The translations under genes and the position numbers were made by a program. This document shows, one piece after another, positions 8,595 to 18,843 of a stretch of DNA of 64,000 nucleotides. Numbering within the stretch: the first letter of the stretch is position 1; each line of letters begins with the position of its first letter. The notes under the pieces were generated by a model. The model saw only the letters and a list, made by a program, of their open reading frames with translations, was not told the origin of the DNA and searched no databases. Source of the DNA: Allorhizobium sonneratiae (GTDB lineage: Bacteria > Pseudomonadota > Alphaproteobacteria > Rhizobiales > Rhizobiaceae); assembly GCF_023700755.1 (NCBI RefSeq), contig NZ_JAMKOJ010000001.1, positions 372,001 to 436,000 on the forward strand. Direction: 5' to 3'.

Positions 8595-9359
8595 TCAATT
8601 CTGAGTAAGACCGGCATCGATGACGAAATTCGCCCCGGTGCAGCCATTGCTTTCATCGGAGCCTAAAAACAGCGCCAGCCGGGCGACATGGCTGGCATCG
8701 AGGCGGAATTTCAGCGCCTGTAGATCGATGAAGCGCTGGTTCTGCTCCGGCGTGGTCCAGAGTTTCAATTGCCGCTCGGTGACGATGGCCCCCGGTACGA
8801 TGCAGTTGACCCGGATGCCGGAGGGGCCAAGCTCGCGGGCGAGCGTGCGGGTCAGCCCGTTGATCGCTGCCTTGGAGGTGGTGTAGCCGACCATGCCCGG
8901 CATGCCACGCATCCACGACACCGAACTGAACATGATGACCGAGCCGCCGCCCTTGGCCGCCATGCCTTTGGCCACGGCCTGGGTGGCGAAAAACTGATGG
9001 TCGAGATTGAGCGACAGCGCGCGACGCCAGTATTCCGGCTCGACCGTGTCCATGACATGGCGGTCGTCCTTACCGGCATTGTTGACCAGAATGTCGATGC
9101 CGCCATGCTCGGCTTCGATGGTTGCAACTGCGGTTCTTAGCGCTGCGATATCGGTGACGTCACAAGGCAGAAAGCGTGCCCCGGTCTCCTCCGCTGTTTT
9201 TTTGCCAGCCTCTTCGTCGATATCGACGAAGACGACATTCACGCCCTGGGCGCAATAGGCCTTGACGATATCCGCACCGATGCCCGAGGCACCGCCGGTG
9301 ACCAGCGCGATGCGGTTTTCCAAGGAATGATAACGGACGGTCTCATAAGGGGAGGACAT
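8595..9359 (-). CDS. SDR sulfoquinovose dehydrogenase
   Basis: Short-chain dehydrogenase/reductase of 254 residues, starting at the ATG at 9359. Cofactor motif TGGASGIG is at 21-28, NNAG at 93-96, and catalytic Ser146, Tyr159 and Lys163 (GYTTSK) are all present. Asp46/Asp48 after strand beta-2 (FVDID) suggests NAD preference. In the sulfo-ED route it would oxidise sulfoquinovose at C1 to 6-deoxy-6-sulfogluconolactone, which the next gene's lactonase hydrolyses. The SDR family alone does not prove this substrate; the operon does. It is spaced 11 nt from the lactonase gene. Confidence 0.88.
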   Translation of the reverse strand: MSSPYETVRYHSLENRIALVTGGASGIGADIVKAYCAQGVNVVFVDIDEEAGKKTAEETGARFLPCDVTDIAALRTAVATIEAEHGGIDILVNNAGKDDRHVMDTVEPEYWRRALSLNLDHQFFATQAVAKGMAAKGGGSVIMFSSVSWMRGMPGMVGYTTSKAAINGLTRTLARELGPSGIRVNCIVPGAIVTERQLKLWTTPEQNQRFIDLQALKFRLDASHVARLALFLGSDESNGCTGANFVIDAGLTQN

Positions 9360-9370
9360 GACAGGCTCTC

Positions 9371-10255
9371 TCAGATCTCTGGATTGAACAGGGGTTTTGC
9401 CAGACCCGGCACGTCGGTGCGCAGGGCAAAGATGCCGCCGGAGAGCGGGTAGGCCTTCAGCTCTTCCTCCGGGCGGCCCGCACGGGCGCTGGTCAGATAA
9501 AGTGTCTTCATGTCTGCGCCACCAAAGGCGACCATGGTCGGGCATTTGACCGGAACAGGATAGGTGGCGATCAATGCGCCATCGGGAGAAAAGCGGCAGA
9601 CGCGCCCGCCTTCGTAAAGTGCTGACCAGTAGCAGCCCTCGGCATCGACTGCGCCGCCATCCGGGCGACCCTTATCGGTCTCAGAACCAAAACGGGCAAA
9701 GACCTGACGGTTTGTCGCCTCTCCGGTCTCAGGATCGTAATCATAGGTGTAGAGCGTGTAGGCGAGCGTATCGGAATGATAAAAGCGCTTGCCATCGGGG
9801 GAAAAGGCCGCACCATTCGAGGTCAGCAGACCCTCTTCCAGACGCACAAGCCCGCGCCGGTCGTAGCGGTAAAGGCTTGCCTGCCGCTTTTCCCGCGTCT
9901 CGTCCACGGTGCCAGTGATATAGCGGCCGGCGGGATCGACGCTGCCATCATTGAAGCGGCTGGTGCTTTGATCTTCCGGGTTATCGGCCAGCTTTTGCAG
10001 CAATTCGCCTTTGGGCGAGAGGAGCCAGAGGCCGGAGCGCAGACCGGCAATGAAGCCGCCTCCGTTGACCAGTCCGATGCAGCCGACCTCTTCCGGCAGG
10101 AACAGCGCCGAAAGCCGCCCGCTTGCCGGATCGAAACGATGGATGCGGCTCTGTTTGATGTCGACGAAATACAGCACCTGTTCGGCGACCGACCACAGCG
10201 GCGATTCACCGAGATCGGCGCGGGCATCGAGCGCGAGTTGGAACTGTTCTGTCAT
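9371..10255 (-). CDS. SMP-30/gluconolactonase family sulfogluconolactonase
   Basis: Six-bladed beta-propeller lactonase (SMP-30/LRE family), about 294 residues. Metal-site segments are visible: Glu near the N-terminus (DLGESPLWS), the RFNDGSVDPAGRYITG asparagine/aspartate block, and FSPDGKRFYHSDTLA. It should hydrolyse 6-deoxy-6-sulfogluconolactone to sulfogluconate. Start: an AAGGAG lies just upstream of an ATGATG pair, and the second ATG (10255) has the best spacing; a TTG at 10270 would overlap the aldolase stop. Confidence 0.88.
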   Translation of the reverse strand: MTEQFQLALDARADLGESPLWSVAEQVLYFVDIKQSRIHRFDPASGRLSALFLPEEVGCIGLVNGGGFIAGLRSGLWLLSPKGELLQKLADNPEDQSTSRFNDGSVDPAGRYITGTVDETREKRQASLYRYDRRGLVRLEEGLLTSNGAAFSPDGKRFYHSDTLAYTLYTYDYDPETGEATNRQVFARFGSETDKGRPDGGAVDAEGCYWSALYEGGRVCRFSPDGALIATYPVPVKCPTMVAFGGADMKTLYLTSARAGRPEEELKAYPLSGGIFALRTDVPGLAKPLFNPEI

Positions 10256-10266
10256 CATCTTCTCCT

Positions 10267-11067
10267 TCAATAGGCGGCAGTCGGGGTGGGGGCTGCCTGC
10301 TGTTCGCCCTTCATCGCCCCGAGCCAGTCTCTGGCGCGCCCGGTCATCATGGCGATGTCGGAGGCAATCGCGGCATAGTCATAGCCATAGGCGATGAAGC
10401 GTTTGACCATGTCCGGGTTGGGGCCGACGATGCCGATGGGCTTGCCGGCGGCATGAGCGTCCTTTGCCGCCTTTTCGATCAGCGCCTGCACCTCCGGATG
10501 TGCGATATTGCCGATATGGCCCATGGCGGCGGAGAGATCGCCGGGGCCGACGAAGAGCGCATCGATGCCCTCGACGCTGGCAATCTCCGGCAGCCGGGCA
10601 ATGGCCTCCGGCGTTTCAAGCTGGACGATGGTGCAGATGTCGCGATTGGCGGTTTTCAGATAATCGGCTGTCGCGCCATAGCGGGAGCCGCGATGAACGG
10701 CGGCAACGCCGCGCACGCCGTCTGGCGGATAGCGGGTGAAGGATGCCGCTGCCTTGGCCTCTTCCGCGGTTTCGACAAAGGGCAGCATCACGGTTTTTGC
10801 GCCCGCATCGAGGCAGCGCTTGACCAGAACCTGATCGTTCCAGGCAAGCCGCACCACGGCATCGGCAGGGGTGCAGCCGATGGCGCGCAGGATATGGGCA
10901 AGATCGGAGACCTCGATCGGCACATGCTCCATATCGACCACGAGAAAATCAAAACCGCAAAAGCCCATGGCCTCGGCGGTTGCAGGGGCTGCTGCCATCA
11001 GCCAGGTGCCGAGCGGCGTTGCGCGGCTCTTGTCCGCCAGCCAGGATTTGAAAGGGTTGTTTGTCAT
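10267..11067 (-). CDS. HpcH/HpaI-family class II aldolase (KDSG aldolase)
   Basis: Metal-dependent pyruvate aldolase of 266 residues. Visible active-site elements are DMEH (catalytic His48), Arg73, metal ligands Glu151 (VQLETPEA) and Asp177 (VGPGDLSAAMG). In this operon it should cleave 2-keto-3,6-dideoxy-6-sulfogluconate into pyruvate and 3-sulfolactaldehyde. The family also acts on other 2-keto-3-deoxy acids, so specificity is inferred from context. A 113-bp repeat-containing gap separates it from the upstream dehydratase gene; all other junctions in the operon are tighter. Confidence 0.88.
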   Translation of the reverse strand: MTNNPFKSWLADKSRATPLGTWLMAAAPATAEAMGFCGFDFLVVDMEHVPIEVSDLAHILRAIGCTPADAVVRLAWNDQVLVKRCLDAGAKTVMLPFVETAEEAKAAASFTRYPPDGVRGVAAVHRGSRYGATADYLKTANRDICTIVQLETPEAIARLPEIASVEGIDALFVGPGDLSAAMGHIGNIAHPEVQALIEKAAKDAHAAGKPIGIVGPNPDMVKRFIAYGYDYAAIASDIAMMTGRARDWLGAMKGEQQAAPTPTAAY

Positions 11068-11078
11068 GATAAGTCCTT

Positions 11079-11165
11079 AGAGCAGTATCCCGAGAAAAGT
11101 GTGAAACGATTTTCCGTCCGGAAATGCGAAAAAACAAAGAGTTAGAGCATTTCACTGTTGCTGTG
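11079..11165. repeat. RIME-like hairpin repeat inside the sulfo-ED operon
   Basis: The gap between dehydratase and aldolase genes holds a sequence of the type 'gagcag.at.ccgaaaagtgtgaa.cg.ttttc' that I know as a very common rhizobial intergenic palindrome. It is followed by a hairpin with stem tcactgtt/aacagtga (loop 7) near 11142-11164. It could stabilise or attenuate the mRNA within the operon. Confidence 0.6.
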
Positions 11166-11180
11166 AAACAGTGAGATTCT

Positions 11181-12926
11181 TTAGAAAATCACCGGGTCCG
11201 GCACCGGTTCCGTGCCGCTTAGAAAATCGAAATCGCAGCCCTGATCGGCCTGGCTGACATGGCGCTGGTAAAGGGCGGCGAAGGAGCGGTCATAGAGTTT
11301 GGCGGGCGGCGTCCATGCGGCCTTGCGCCGGAGAAGCTCGTCTTCGTCCACCTTCATGGTGAGTGTGCCTGCCGCCACATCGAGCTCGATCAGATCGCCG
11401 GTTTTCACCAGCGACAGCGGCCCGCCAATGGCCGCTTCCGGGGCGACATGCAGCACGCAGGTGCCGTAATGGGTGCCGCTCATACGGGCGTCGGAAATGC
11501 GTACCATGTCGCGCACCCCCTGTTGCAGAAGCTTCTTCGGGATCGGCAGATTGCCCCATTCCGGCATGCCCGGCGCGCCGACGGGACCGGCATTGCGCAG
11601 CACGATCACGCTATCCTCGGTAATGTCGAGGTCGGGATCGTCGAGCGTTTTGTTCATCGTCGCCGGATCGTCAAAAACGATGGCGGGGCCGATATGTTTC
11701 AGAAATTTTGCGCTGGCCGCAGAGGATTTCATCACCGCACCATTGGGGGCGAGGTTGCCGCGCAGCACTTCCAGCGTCTTGCCGCGCGCAAGCGGCATAA
11801 CGGGATTTCCCTCATCGCGGATCACATCGTCATTCCAGCAGGCGGCATCGGCAATGTTGTCGCCCAGCGTTCTGCCGTTGACCGTCAGGCTGTCGAGATG
11901 CAAATGATGACTGAGCTTGTTCAAAAGCGCCGTCAGGCCACCGGCAAAATAAAAATCCTCCATCAGATATTCGCCGGAGGGGAAGACATTGGCAATCACC
12001 GGCACTTTCGCCGCCATAGCCGCCATATCGTCCAGCGTCAGGGCAATGCCGAGCCGCTTGGCCATGGCGATCAGATGCACGGCGGCATTGGTCGAGCCAC
12101 CCAGCGCCATATAGGCAACGAGGCCGTTCATAAAGCTGTCGCGGGTGATCAGGCGTGAGGGTTTCAGATCCTCCCACACCATCTCGACAATGCGCGTGCC
12201 GCAGAGCGAGGCCATGCGCGGGTGGCCGGAATCGGTGGCGGGGATCGAGGAGGCGCCGGGCAGCATCAGCCCCATGGCATCGGCAATCGAGGTCATGGTC
12301 GTCGCCGTGCCGATGGTGTTGCAGGTGCCGGCAGAGCGCGTCATGCGGCTTTCGAGATCGATCCAGTCGTCCTTGGTGATAGAGCCAAGGCGAAGCTCGT
12401 CCCAGTATTTCTTCGTATGGGTTCCCGCTCCGGTTTTGACGCCGCGCCACTGGCCGTTCGACATCGGTCCGGCCGGACAATAGATCACCGGCAAATCCAT
12501 GGAAAAGGCGCCCATCAACAGGGCAGGCGTGGATTTGTCGCAACCGCCCATCAGCACGGCCCCATCGATGGGATGGGAGCGCAGCAGTTCCTCGCATTCC
12601 ATGGCGAGAAGATTGCGGTAGAGCATGGTGGTGGGTTTCACCATCACCTCGCCGACGGAAAGGGCGGGCAATTCCACCGGATAGCCGCCCGCCTGCCACA
12701 CGCCGCGTTTGACAGCCTCTGCCCGCTCGCGCAGATGCGCATGGCAGGGGCTCATCTCGCTCCAGGTGTTGATGATGGCAATGACCGGACGGCCCATGAA
12801 TTCCTCGCGGCGCATGCCCATCTGCTGGGTGCGCTGGCGATGGGCAAAGCCGCGAATGTCGTCGGAGGCGAACCAGCGCTGGCTGCGCAGCTCGGCAAGC
12901 GGGCGTTTGTTGTGGTTCTCTGTCAT
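11181..12926 (-). CDS. IlvD/Edd-family sulfogluconate dehydratase
   Basis: Iron-sulfur dehydratase of 581 residues. The three cluster cysteines are visible: Cys61 (MSPCHAH), Cys129 (GGCDKSTPA) and Cys202 (GTCNTIGTATTM). The family includes dihydroxy-acid, 6-phosphogluconate and sugar-acid dehydratases. Length and the GQWRGVKTGAGTHTKKYW insert fit the sugar-acid (arabonate/xylonate-like) group rather than IlvD itself. In this operon the substrate should be 6-deoxy-6-sulfogluconate, giving the 2-keto-3-deoxy acid. Its ATG overlaps the permease stop by 4 nt, so transport and catabolism are translationally coupled. Confidence 0.9.
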   Translation of the reverse strand: MTENHNKRPLAELRSQRWFASDDIRGFAHRQRTQQMGMRREEFMGRPVIAIINTWSEMSPCHAHLRERAEAVKRGVWQAGGYPVELPALSVGEVMVKPTTMLYRNLLAMECEELLRSHPIDGAVLMGGCDKSTPALLMGAFSMDLPVIYCPAGPMSNGQWRGVKTGAGTHTKKYWDELRLGSITKDDWIDLESRMTRSAGTCNTIGTATTMTSIADAMGLMLPGASSIPATDSGHPRMASLCGTRIVEMVWEDLKPSRLITRDSFMNGLVAYMALGGSTNAAVHLIAMAKRLGIALTLDDMAAMAAKVPVIANVFPSGEYLMEDFYFAGGLTALLNKLSHHLHLDSLTVNGRTLGDNIADAACWNDDVIRDEGNPVMPLARGKTLEVLRGNLAPNGAVMKSSAASAKFLKHIGPAIVFDDPATMNKTLDDPDLDITEDSVIVLRNAGPVGAPGMPEWGNLPIPKKLLQQGVRDMVRISDARMSGTHYGTCVLHVAPEAAIGGPLSLVKTGDLIELDVAAGTLTMKVDEDELLRRKAAWTPPAKLYDRSFAALYQRHVSQADQGCDFDFLSGTEPVPDPVIF

Positions 12927-13783
12927 CCCTTGATCCCTCCAGTGGTCAGGCCCGATACGACGCGTTCCTGGAAAATGACGATCAGGATCGCCACCGGCAC
13001 GATGCCGACCACAAGGGCGGCGGAAATCACCGGCCAGGGAAAGGCGAACTCGCCCTGATAAAGCTGAATGCCAACCGGCAGCGTGCGCAACTCCGGGCTC
13101 GAATTGAAGGAAAGCGCCAGCAGGAATTCATCCCAGGCATTGACGAAGGCGATGATGCCCGCCGTAAATACGCCCGGTGCCGAAAGCGGCACCACCACCT
13201 TGAACAGTGCGCCAAGCCTTGTGCAGCCATCGATCATCGCGGCATTTTCTAGATCGCGCGGGATGCCCTCGAAGAAGGAGGTGAGCATCAGCGTGCAGAC
13301 CGGCAAGGACAGGACCGTGTAGGGCAGAACCAGCGCCGTCCAGCTGTTCAGGAGATTGAGCGCCCGCATGATCTCGAACAGCGGCACCAGCAGCGTCACG
13401 AGAGGAAAGGTCGAGACGGCAATGATGGTTGACAGGATCAGGCCGCGGAATGTGAGCTCCAGCCTTGCCAGCGCATAGGCCGCCAGCACCGAGATCAGCA
13501 GCGTCAGACAGGTGGAAAGCAGCGCCACCATGAAACTGTTGAATAAAAAGAGCTGCAGGGGCTGATCGGAAAAGGCGCGGATATAATTGGCCAAAGTCGG
13601 TGCATGCGGCAGCCAGGTGATCGGTTTGACCGTCAGTTCCGCCTCTGTCTTGAAGGAGGTGAACAGGATCCAGATCGCCGGAAACAGGCCGTTGACGATC
13701 AGCATGAAGGCGGCAATCAGTCTTAGCGGCTTGCCGGCCAGAAGCGATGTTCCGGCAAGCGCCGAAGTGATGTTGCGGCTCAT
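12923..13783 (-). CDS. sugar ABC transporter permease (MalG-type)
   Basis: Inner-membrane permease of the carbohydrate CUT1 family, 286 residues, about six transmembrane segments. The EAA loop reads NAAMIDGCTRLGALFKVVVPLSAPGV, and the C-terminal segment is NAWDEFLLAL. It starts by overlapping the upstream permease stop (ATGA). With the other permease, the binding protein and the ATPase it forms an importer, most likely for sulfoquinovosyl glycerol or sulfoquinovose. Confidence 0.9.
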   Translation of the reverse strand: MSRNITSALAGTSLLAGKPLRLIAAFMLIVNGLFPAIWILFTSFKTEAELTVKPITWLPHAPTLANYIRAFSDQPLQLFLFNSFMVALLSTCLTLLISVLAAYALARLELTFRGLILSTIIAVSTFPLVTLLVPLFEIMRALNLLNSWTALVLPYTVLSLPVCTLMLTSFFEGIPRDLENAAMIDGCTRLGALFKVVVPLSAPGVFTAGIIAFVNAWDEFLLALSFNSSPELRTLPVGIQLYQGEFAFPWPVISAALVVGIVPVAILIVIFQERVVSGLTTGGIKG

Positions 13784-14724
13784 CGGCTTTCTCCCTTGCC
13801 CTGGCTGACCTTGAGATAGATCGCCGTGACCCCCATGGAGAGGGCAAACATCACCATGGCCAGCGCCGAGCCATAGCCGAGATCAAGGAAGGATACGGTG
13901 TTCTGGTGGATATACATGGCCAAAGTCTGGGTGGAGGTGCCCGGCCCGCCGCCGGTCATCATATAAGGGATATCGAAGGTTTGGAGCGCGGTGATGGTAC
14001 GGAAGATCAGCCCGACCATGATCGATGGCTTCAAAAGCGGCAGTGTAATCTCGAAAAACTGTCTTATGCGGCCTGCGCCATCGACATCGGCGGCCTCATA
14101 AAGCGAGCGCGGAATGGTCTGCAGGCCCGCCAGAATGATCAGCGCCATGAAAGACGAGCTTTTCCAGATGATGGCAAAACAGATGGCCGCCATTGCCCAG
14201 CCGGGGGAATTGAACCAGATGACGCCGGGAAGACCGACGCGGTTCAGGACATCATTGACGACGCCGTAATCGGAATTGAAGAACCAGGCAAAGATCAGAC
14301 CGGCGAAAGAGAGCGGCAGCGCCCAGGGGATCAGCAGCGACAGCCTGACCGGCCATTTCGTGCGAAACGGCAGATTGGCCAGCAGCGCCAGAATGAGCCC
14401 GGCCACCAGCGCGCCCGGCACGGTGACGACGGTGATCAGCAGCGTGTTCCACGTCGTGTCCCAGAAAACGGGATCGCTCCACATCAGCCGGAAATTGTCG
14501 AAACCGACAAATTCCGCTGGCAGACCCGAGGTCAGGGACAGGTTCATCAGGCTGGTATAGGCAAGCCTCAGCACCGGATAGACGATGATCAGCGCAAGCA
14601 GCAGGGCGGTGGGCGACAGGAGCAGCACGGCCAGCGCCCGGTCGCTCATATCCAGATAGCGCTGCCAGACCGGCGGGCGGCGCTCTGAAACGGCAGTGTT
14701 CGGCAGGGGGGAGGTCATGGCCAT
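13780..14724 (-). CDS. sugar ABC transporter permease (UgpA/MalF-type)
   Basis: CUT1-family permease, about 314 residues, with a cytoplasmic N-terminus and six transmembrane segments; the EAA loop is YEAADVDGAGRIRQFFEITLP. The ATG at 14724 or the next one at 14718 is preferred over the TTG at 14739. It lies 60-75 nt after the binding-protein gene and overlaps the second permease gene. Confidence 0.9.
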   Translation of the reverse strand: MAMTSPLPNTAVSERRPPVWQRYLDMSDRALAVLLLSPTALLLALIIVYPVLRLAYTSLMNLSLTSGLPAEFVGFDNFRLMWSDPVFWDTTWNTLLITVVTVPGALVAGLILALLANLPFRTKWPVRLSLLIPWALPLSFAGLIFAWFFNSDYGVVNDVLNRVGLPGVIWFNSPGWAMAAICFAIIWKSSSFMALIILAGLQTIPRSLYEAADVDGAGRIRQFFEITLPLLKPSIMVGLIFRTITALQTFDIPYMMTGGGPGTSTQTLAMYIHQNTVSFLDLGYGSALAMVMFALSMGVTAIYLKVSQGKGESR

Positions 14725-14801
14725 GAAGACTCGTTTCAACAGCGGGGATCATCGCGGAAGAGGCGGCGGGATGGCCCGCCGCCTGCCTGTATGCATCCGG
14801 T

Positions 14802-16073
<1,272 letters not shown>

Positions 16074-17150
16074 TCAATGGATCACTTTCTCGCTGACGGT
16101 ATCGAAAAGATGCAGGCGCGCCGGGTCGATGCCGATGCGCAGTTCATCACCAGCCTGCGGGCGCGTATCGGGGGCCATCCGTGCCGTCAGCATCTGGCCG
16201 TCAATGGTGAAATGTACCAGCGTGTCGGCGCCAAGCGGTTCGACCACCTGCACCTTTGCCGTCAGCGCCATTGCCGGGTCGCCGCCTGCAGTGAAATGTT
16301 CCGGCCTTATGCCGACAATGATCTTCAAGCCTTCCATGGCAGCGGTTTTGCCACGGTGAACCGCTGCCAGCGACAGACGGTCGCCATTGGCGAAAACGAG
16401 CGCATCGCCCTGGACGACGGCGCTGGCGAAATTCATCGCCGGGGAGCCGACAAAGCCGCCGACAAAGACGCTGTGCGGCGTATGATAGACCTCGTCCGGT
16501 GTGCCGACCTGCTCGATCTCGCCGCCGCGCAGAATGACGATGCGGTCGGCCAGCGTCATCGCCTCGACCTGATCATGGGTGACATAGATGATGGTGGCGC
16601 CAAGGGTCTGGTGCAGGCGTTTGATTTCCGTGCGGACCTGACCGCGCAGCTTGGCGTCGAGATTGGACAGCGGCTCGTCGAAGAGAAAGACCTGCGGACG
16701 GCGCACGATGGCGCGGCCCATGGCAACACGCTGGCGCTGCCCCCCGGACAACTGGCCGGGGCGGCGGTCGAGCAGGTGGGAAATGCCGAGCATGTCGGCG
16801 GCGTCCTGAATGCGTTTTTCCGCCTCACGCTTGTCGATGCCGCGCACCTTCAGGCTGAAGCCCATATTGTCGCGCACGCTCTTGTGCGGGTAGAGCGCAT
16901 AATCCTGAAACACCATGGCGATGTCACGCTCGCGTGGCGCAAGCGTGTTGACCGTCCGCTCGCCGATCCTCACTTCCCCACCACTGATGGTTTCAAGCCC
17001 GGCCACCATGCGCAGCGTGGTGGATTTGCCGCAGCCGGAGGGGCCGACGAAGACGACGAATTCCCCGTCGGCAATATCGAGATCAATGCCTTTGACGATC
17101 TTGGCGGCGCCATAGCTCTTTTCCAGGGCTCTGAGACTGACGGATGCCAT
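16074..17150 (-). CDS. sugar ABC transporter ATPase (UgpC/MalK-type)
   Basis: ATP-binding subunit of 358 residues from the ATG at 17150, which has AGGAGAAGAA directly upstream. Walker A GPSGCGKST, signature LSGGQRQRVAMGRA, Walker B VFLFDEPLSNLDA, and a C-terminal TOBE/MalK regulatory domain are present. It is the first gene of the sulfo-ED operon, facing the divergent LacI gene. A longer reading frame to 17195 lacks a ribosome site. Confidence 0.92.
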   Translation of the reverse strand: MASVSLRALEKSYGAAKIVKGIDLDIADGEFVVFVGPSGCGKSTTLRMVAGLETISGGEVRIGERTVNTLAPRERDIAMVFQDYALYPHKSVRDNMGFSLKVRGIDKREAEKRIQDAADMLGISHLLDRRPGQLSGGQRQRVAMGRAIVRRPQVFLFDEPLSNLDAKLRGQVRTEIKRLHQTLGATIIYVTHDQVEAMTLADRIVILRGGEIEQVGTPDEVYHTPHSVFVGGFVGSPAMNFASAVVQGDALVFANGDRLSLAAVHRGKTAAMEGLKIIVGIRPEHFTAGGDPAMALTAKVQVVEPLGADTLVHFTIDGQMLTARMAPDTRPQAGDELRIGIDPARLHLFDTVSEKVIH

Positions 17151-17242
17151 TTCTTCTCCTTTTCGAGGATTGGCACGATCATGACGGGGCATCATAGCGC
17201 TGCGAAAACAGGACGCAAGTCAGAATCTATCAATTCAACTAA

Positions 17243-17329
17243 ATTTCACAATGGATGAAATGGACTGGCAGTTTCGCTCTAAAATACGTCCAGAAAAGGA
17301 GAAATTCTGGTTGTCATTGTGCTGGCACA
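17243..17329. promoter_or_regulatory. divergent control region with candidate LacI operators
   Basis: The 240-bp gap between the importer ATPase and the LacI gene contains three short dyads: ATTTCA-N7-TGAAAT at 17243-17261, CCAGAA-N9-TTCTGG at 17290-17310, and TGTGC-TG-GCACA at 17318-17329. Any could be the LacI operator. The first lies about 95 nt upstream of the ATPase start. Confidence 0.45.
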
Positions 17330-17390
17330 TTGCTGTTGGCAGTGGGTGCTGCTATAAGAATTATCGCAGCGCTACGAAAGTGATGATGTC

Positions 17391-18425
17391 ATGATGGATA
17401 AGCCAGCAAGAAGCCGTCGCAAGATGCAAAGCGTGACCATGTCCGATGTTGCGGCAAAGGCCGGTGTGTCTCCCTCCACCGTGTCGCTTTATCTGCGCCG
17501 TCCGCAATCGGTTTCGGTCGCAGCAGGGCGGATGATTGCCGCCGCCATCGAGGCGTTGAATTATGTGCCGAATTTTGTGGCTGGCGGGCTTGCAGCAGCC
17601 TCGTCGCGGGCCGTTTCGGTCATCGTGCCTTCTGTGCGCAATGCCTTTTTTGCTGAAACGGTGTCGGCGCTGCAATCGGCGCTTAGGCGCGAGCGTCTTC
17701 AGGTCATCCTCAGCCATACCGAATATGACGAGCGTGAGGAGGAGGATCTGGTGCGCATGGCGCTTTCCTGGGCGCCGGCGGCCATCGTCCTGACCGGGCT
17801 TTCGCACTCGGTTGGAACGCGACGGATGCTGGCATCGTCGCCGGTGCCGGTCATTGAGATATGGGAGCTGGGCGCGGAGCAGATCGATGCGGCGGTTGGT
17901 TTCCATCATGATCAGGTGGGGGAGGCGGCGGCAGACCATCTTGTGGCGCAGGGACGGCGGCATCTGGCGTTTCTCGGCGCCCGGATGCATGAGGATCGCC
18001 GTGCCCGGCTGCGTTGCGACGGGTTTGTCGCGGCTGCGCAGCGAAAGGGAGTAACGGTTGCCGTCGTGGAACATGCCGCGCCGGCTTCCGCCGAAGTGGG
18101 GTCGATGATGCTGGCGCAGGCGCTGCAACAACATCCAGACATCGATGGCATTGCCTGTTCCAACGATCATGTCGCGCTCGGTGTGCTGTTTGCCTGCGAG
18201 CGAGCCAGAATTGTCGTGCCGGAAAAGCTGGCGCTCATCGGTTTCGGTGATCTCGGCTTCACCGCTGCCTGCAATCCACCGCTCACCACCATTCGCCCCT
18301 CCGGCGATCTGATCGGGCGCGAAGCCGCCCGCCTCATTCTCGACCGGCGTCTCGGCAAGCCTTGGGAAGGTGGGCGGATCTCCATTGATACACGCTTTAC
18401 ACTTCTGCATCGCCATAGCAGCTGA
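17391..18425 (+). CDS. LacI-family regulator of the sulfo-ED operon
   Basis: LacI/GalR transcription factor, 344 residues. The HTH and hinge segment is MSDVAAKAGVSPSTVSLYL at 17-35, followed by the periplasmic-binding-protein-like sensor domain (SVIVPSVRNAFFAETVSALQ, then PDIDGIACSNDHVALGVLF). It is divergent from the sulfoquinovose operon, the usual arrangement for a local repressor. The inducer is unknown; sulfoquinovose or its glycoside is an inference. An in-frame ATG at 17394 or 17424 is also possible. Confidence 0.9.
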   Translation: MMDKPARSRRKMQSVTMSDVAAKAGVSPSTVSLYLRRPQSVSVAAGRMIAAAIEALNYVPNFVAGGLAAASSRAVSVIVPSVRNAFFAETVSALQSALRRERLQVILSHTEYDEREEEDLVRMALSWAPAAIVLTGLSHSVGTRRMLASSPVPVIEIWELGAEQIDAAVGFHHDQVGEAAADHLVAQGRRHLAFLGARMHEDRRARLRCDGFVAAAQRKGVTVAVVEHAAPASAEVGSMMLAQALQQHPDIDGIACSNDHVALGVLFACERARIVVPEKLALIGFGDLGFTAACNPPLTTIRPSGDLIGREAARLILDRRLGKPWEGGRISIDTRFTLLHRHSS

Positions 18426-18539
18426 AAGAGGCGCCTTGTCTCTTTCTCTTCTCCTGAAGGTCAGCTCAAATGGCCATCGGCGCCTGTCGCCATCCGGCTT
18501 GGTCTTGCAGCCCTTGGCCTTGCTGGTCTGTTCACCTCG

Positions 18540-18757
18540 GCAGAACCTTCGGTGACGAAGGCCGGCGCGATCGCAAAGACCGTCTATGGCGATTGCGTCG
18601 ACAATCGCCGGATCGTCTCCTATATGCTCGACAATGTCGGGCATGCCTGGCCGGAAAGCACGGCTTTGCTGCGCATCAAAAGATTGTCGGTCCGGTCTCC
18701 TTTGAAATCAACGCCACGGATACGATCTGGGATTTCTTTTCCAAAACAGCACGGTAA
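18540..18757 (+). pseudogene. C-terminal remnant of a PHB-depolymerase-family esterase
   Basis: Two frames together give the end of an LpqC-like esterase. One reads AKTVYGDCVDNRRIVSYMLD followed by NVGHAWPE (18571-18660), containing the catalytic-His region. After a frameshift near 18660-18670 the next frame reads HQKIVGPVSFEINATDTIWD followed by FFSKTAR and a stop at 18757. No start and no nucleophile elbow remain. It lies between the LacI gene and ureD, and is not the same copy as the intact esterase at 2981-4213, from which it differs markedly. Confidence 0.7.
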
Positions 18758-18843
18758 GATCGTCACTCTGACGGTTGAGGTTGCCAACAGGGCCGCCGCA
18801 TGTGCGGGTGCCCCTGTCTTGAAGCATTGCAGGATGAAGACGC

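Noticed and set aside
17391..18644. minus-strand frame opposite the LacI gene
   Set aside because: The plus strand encodes a typical LacI HTH and sensor domain.
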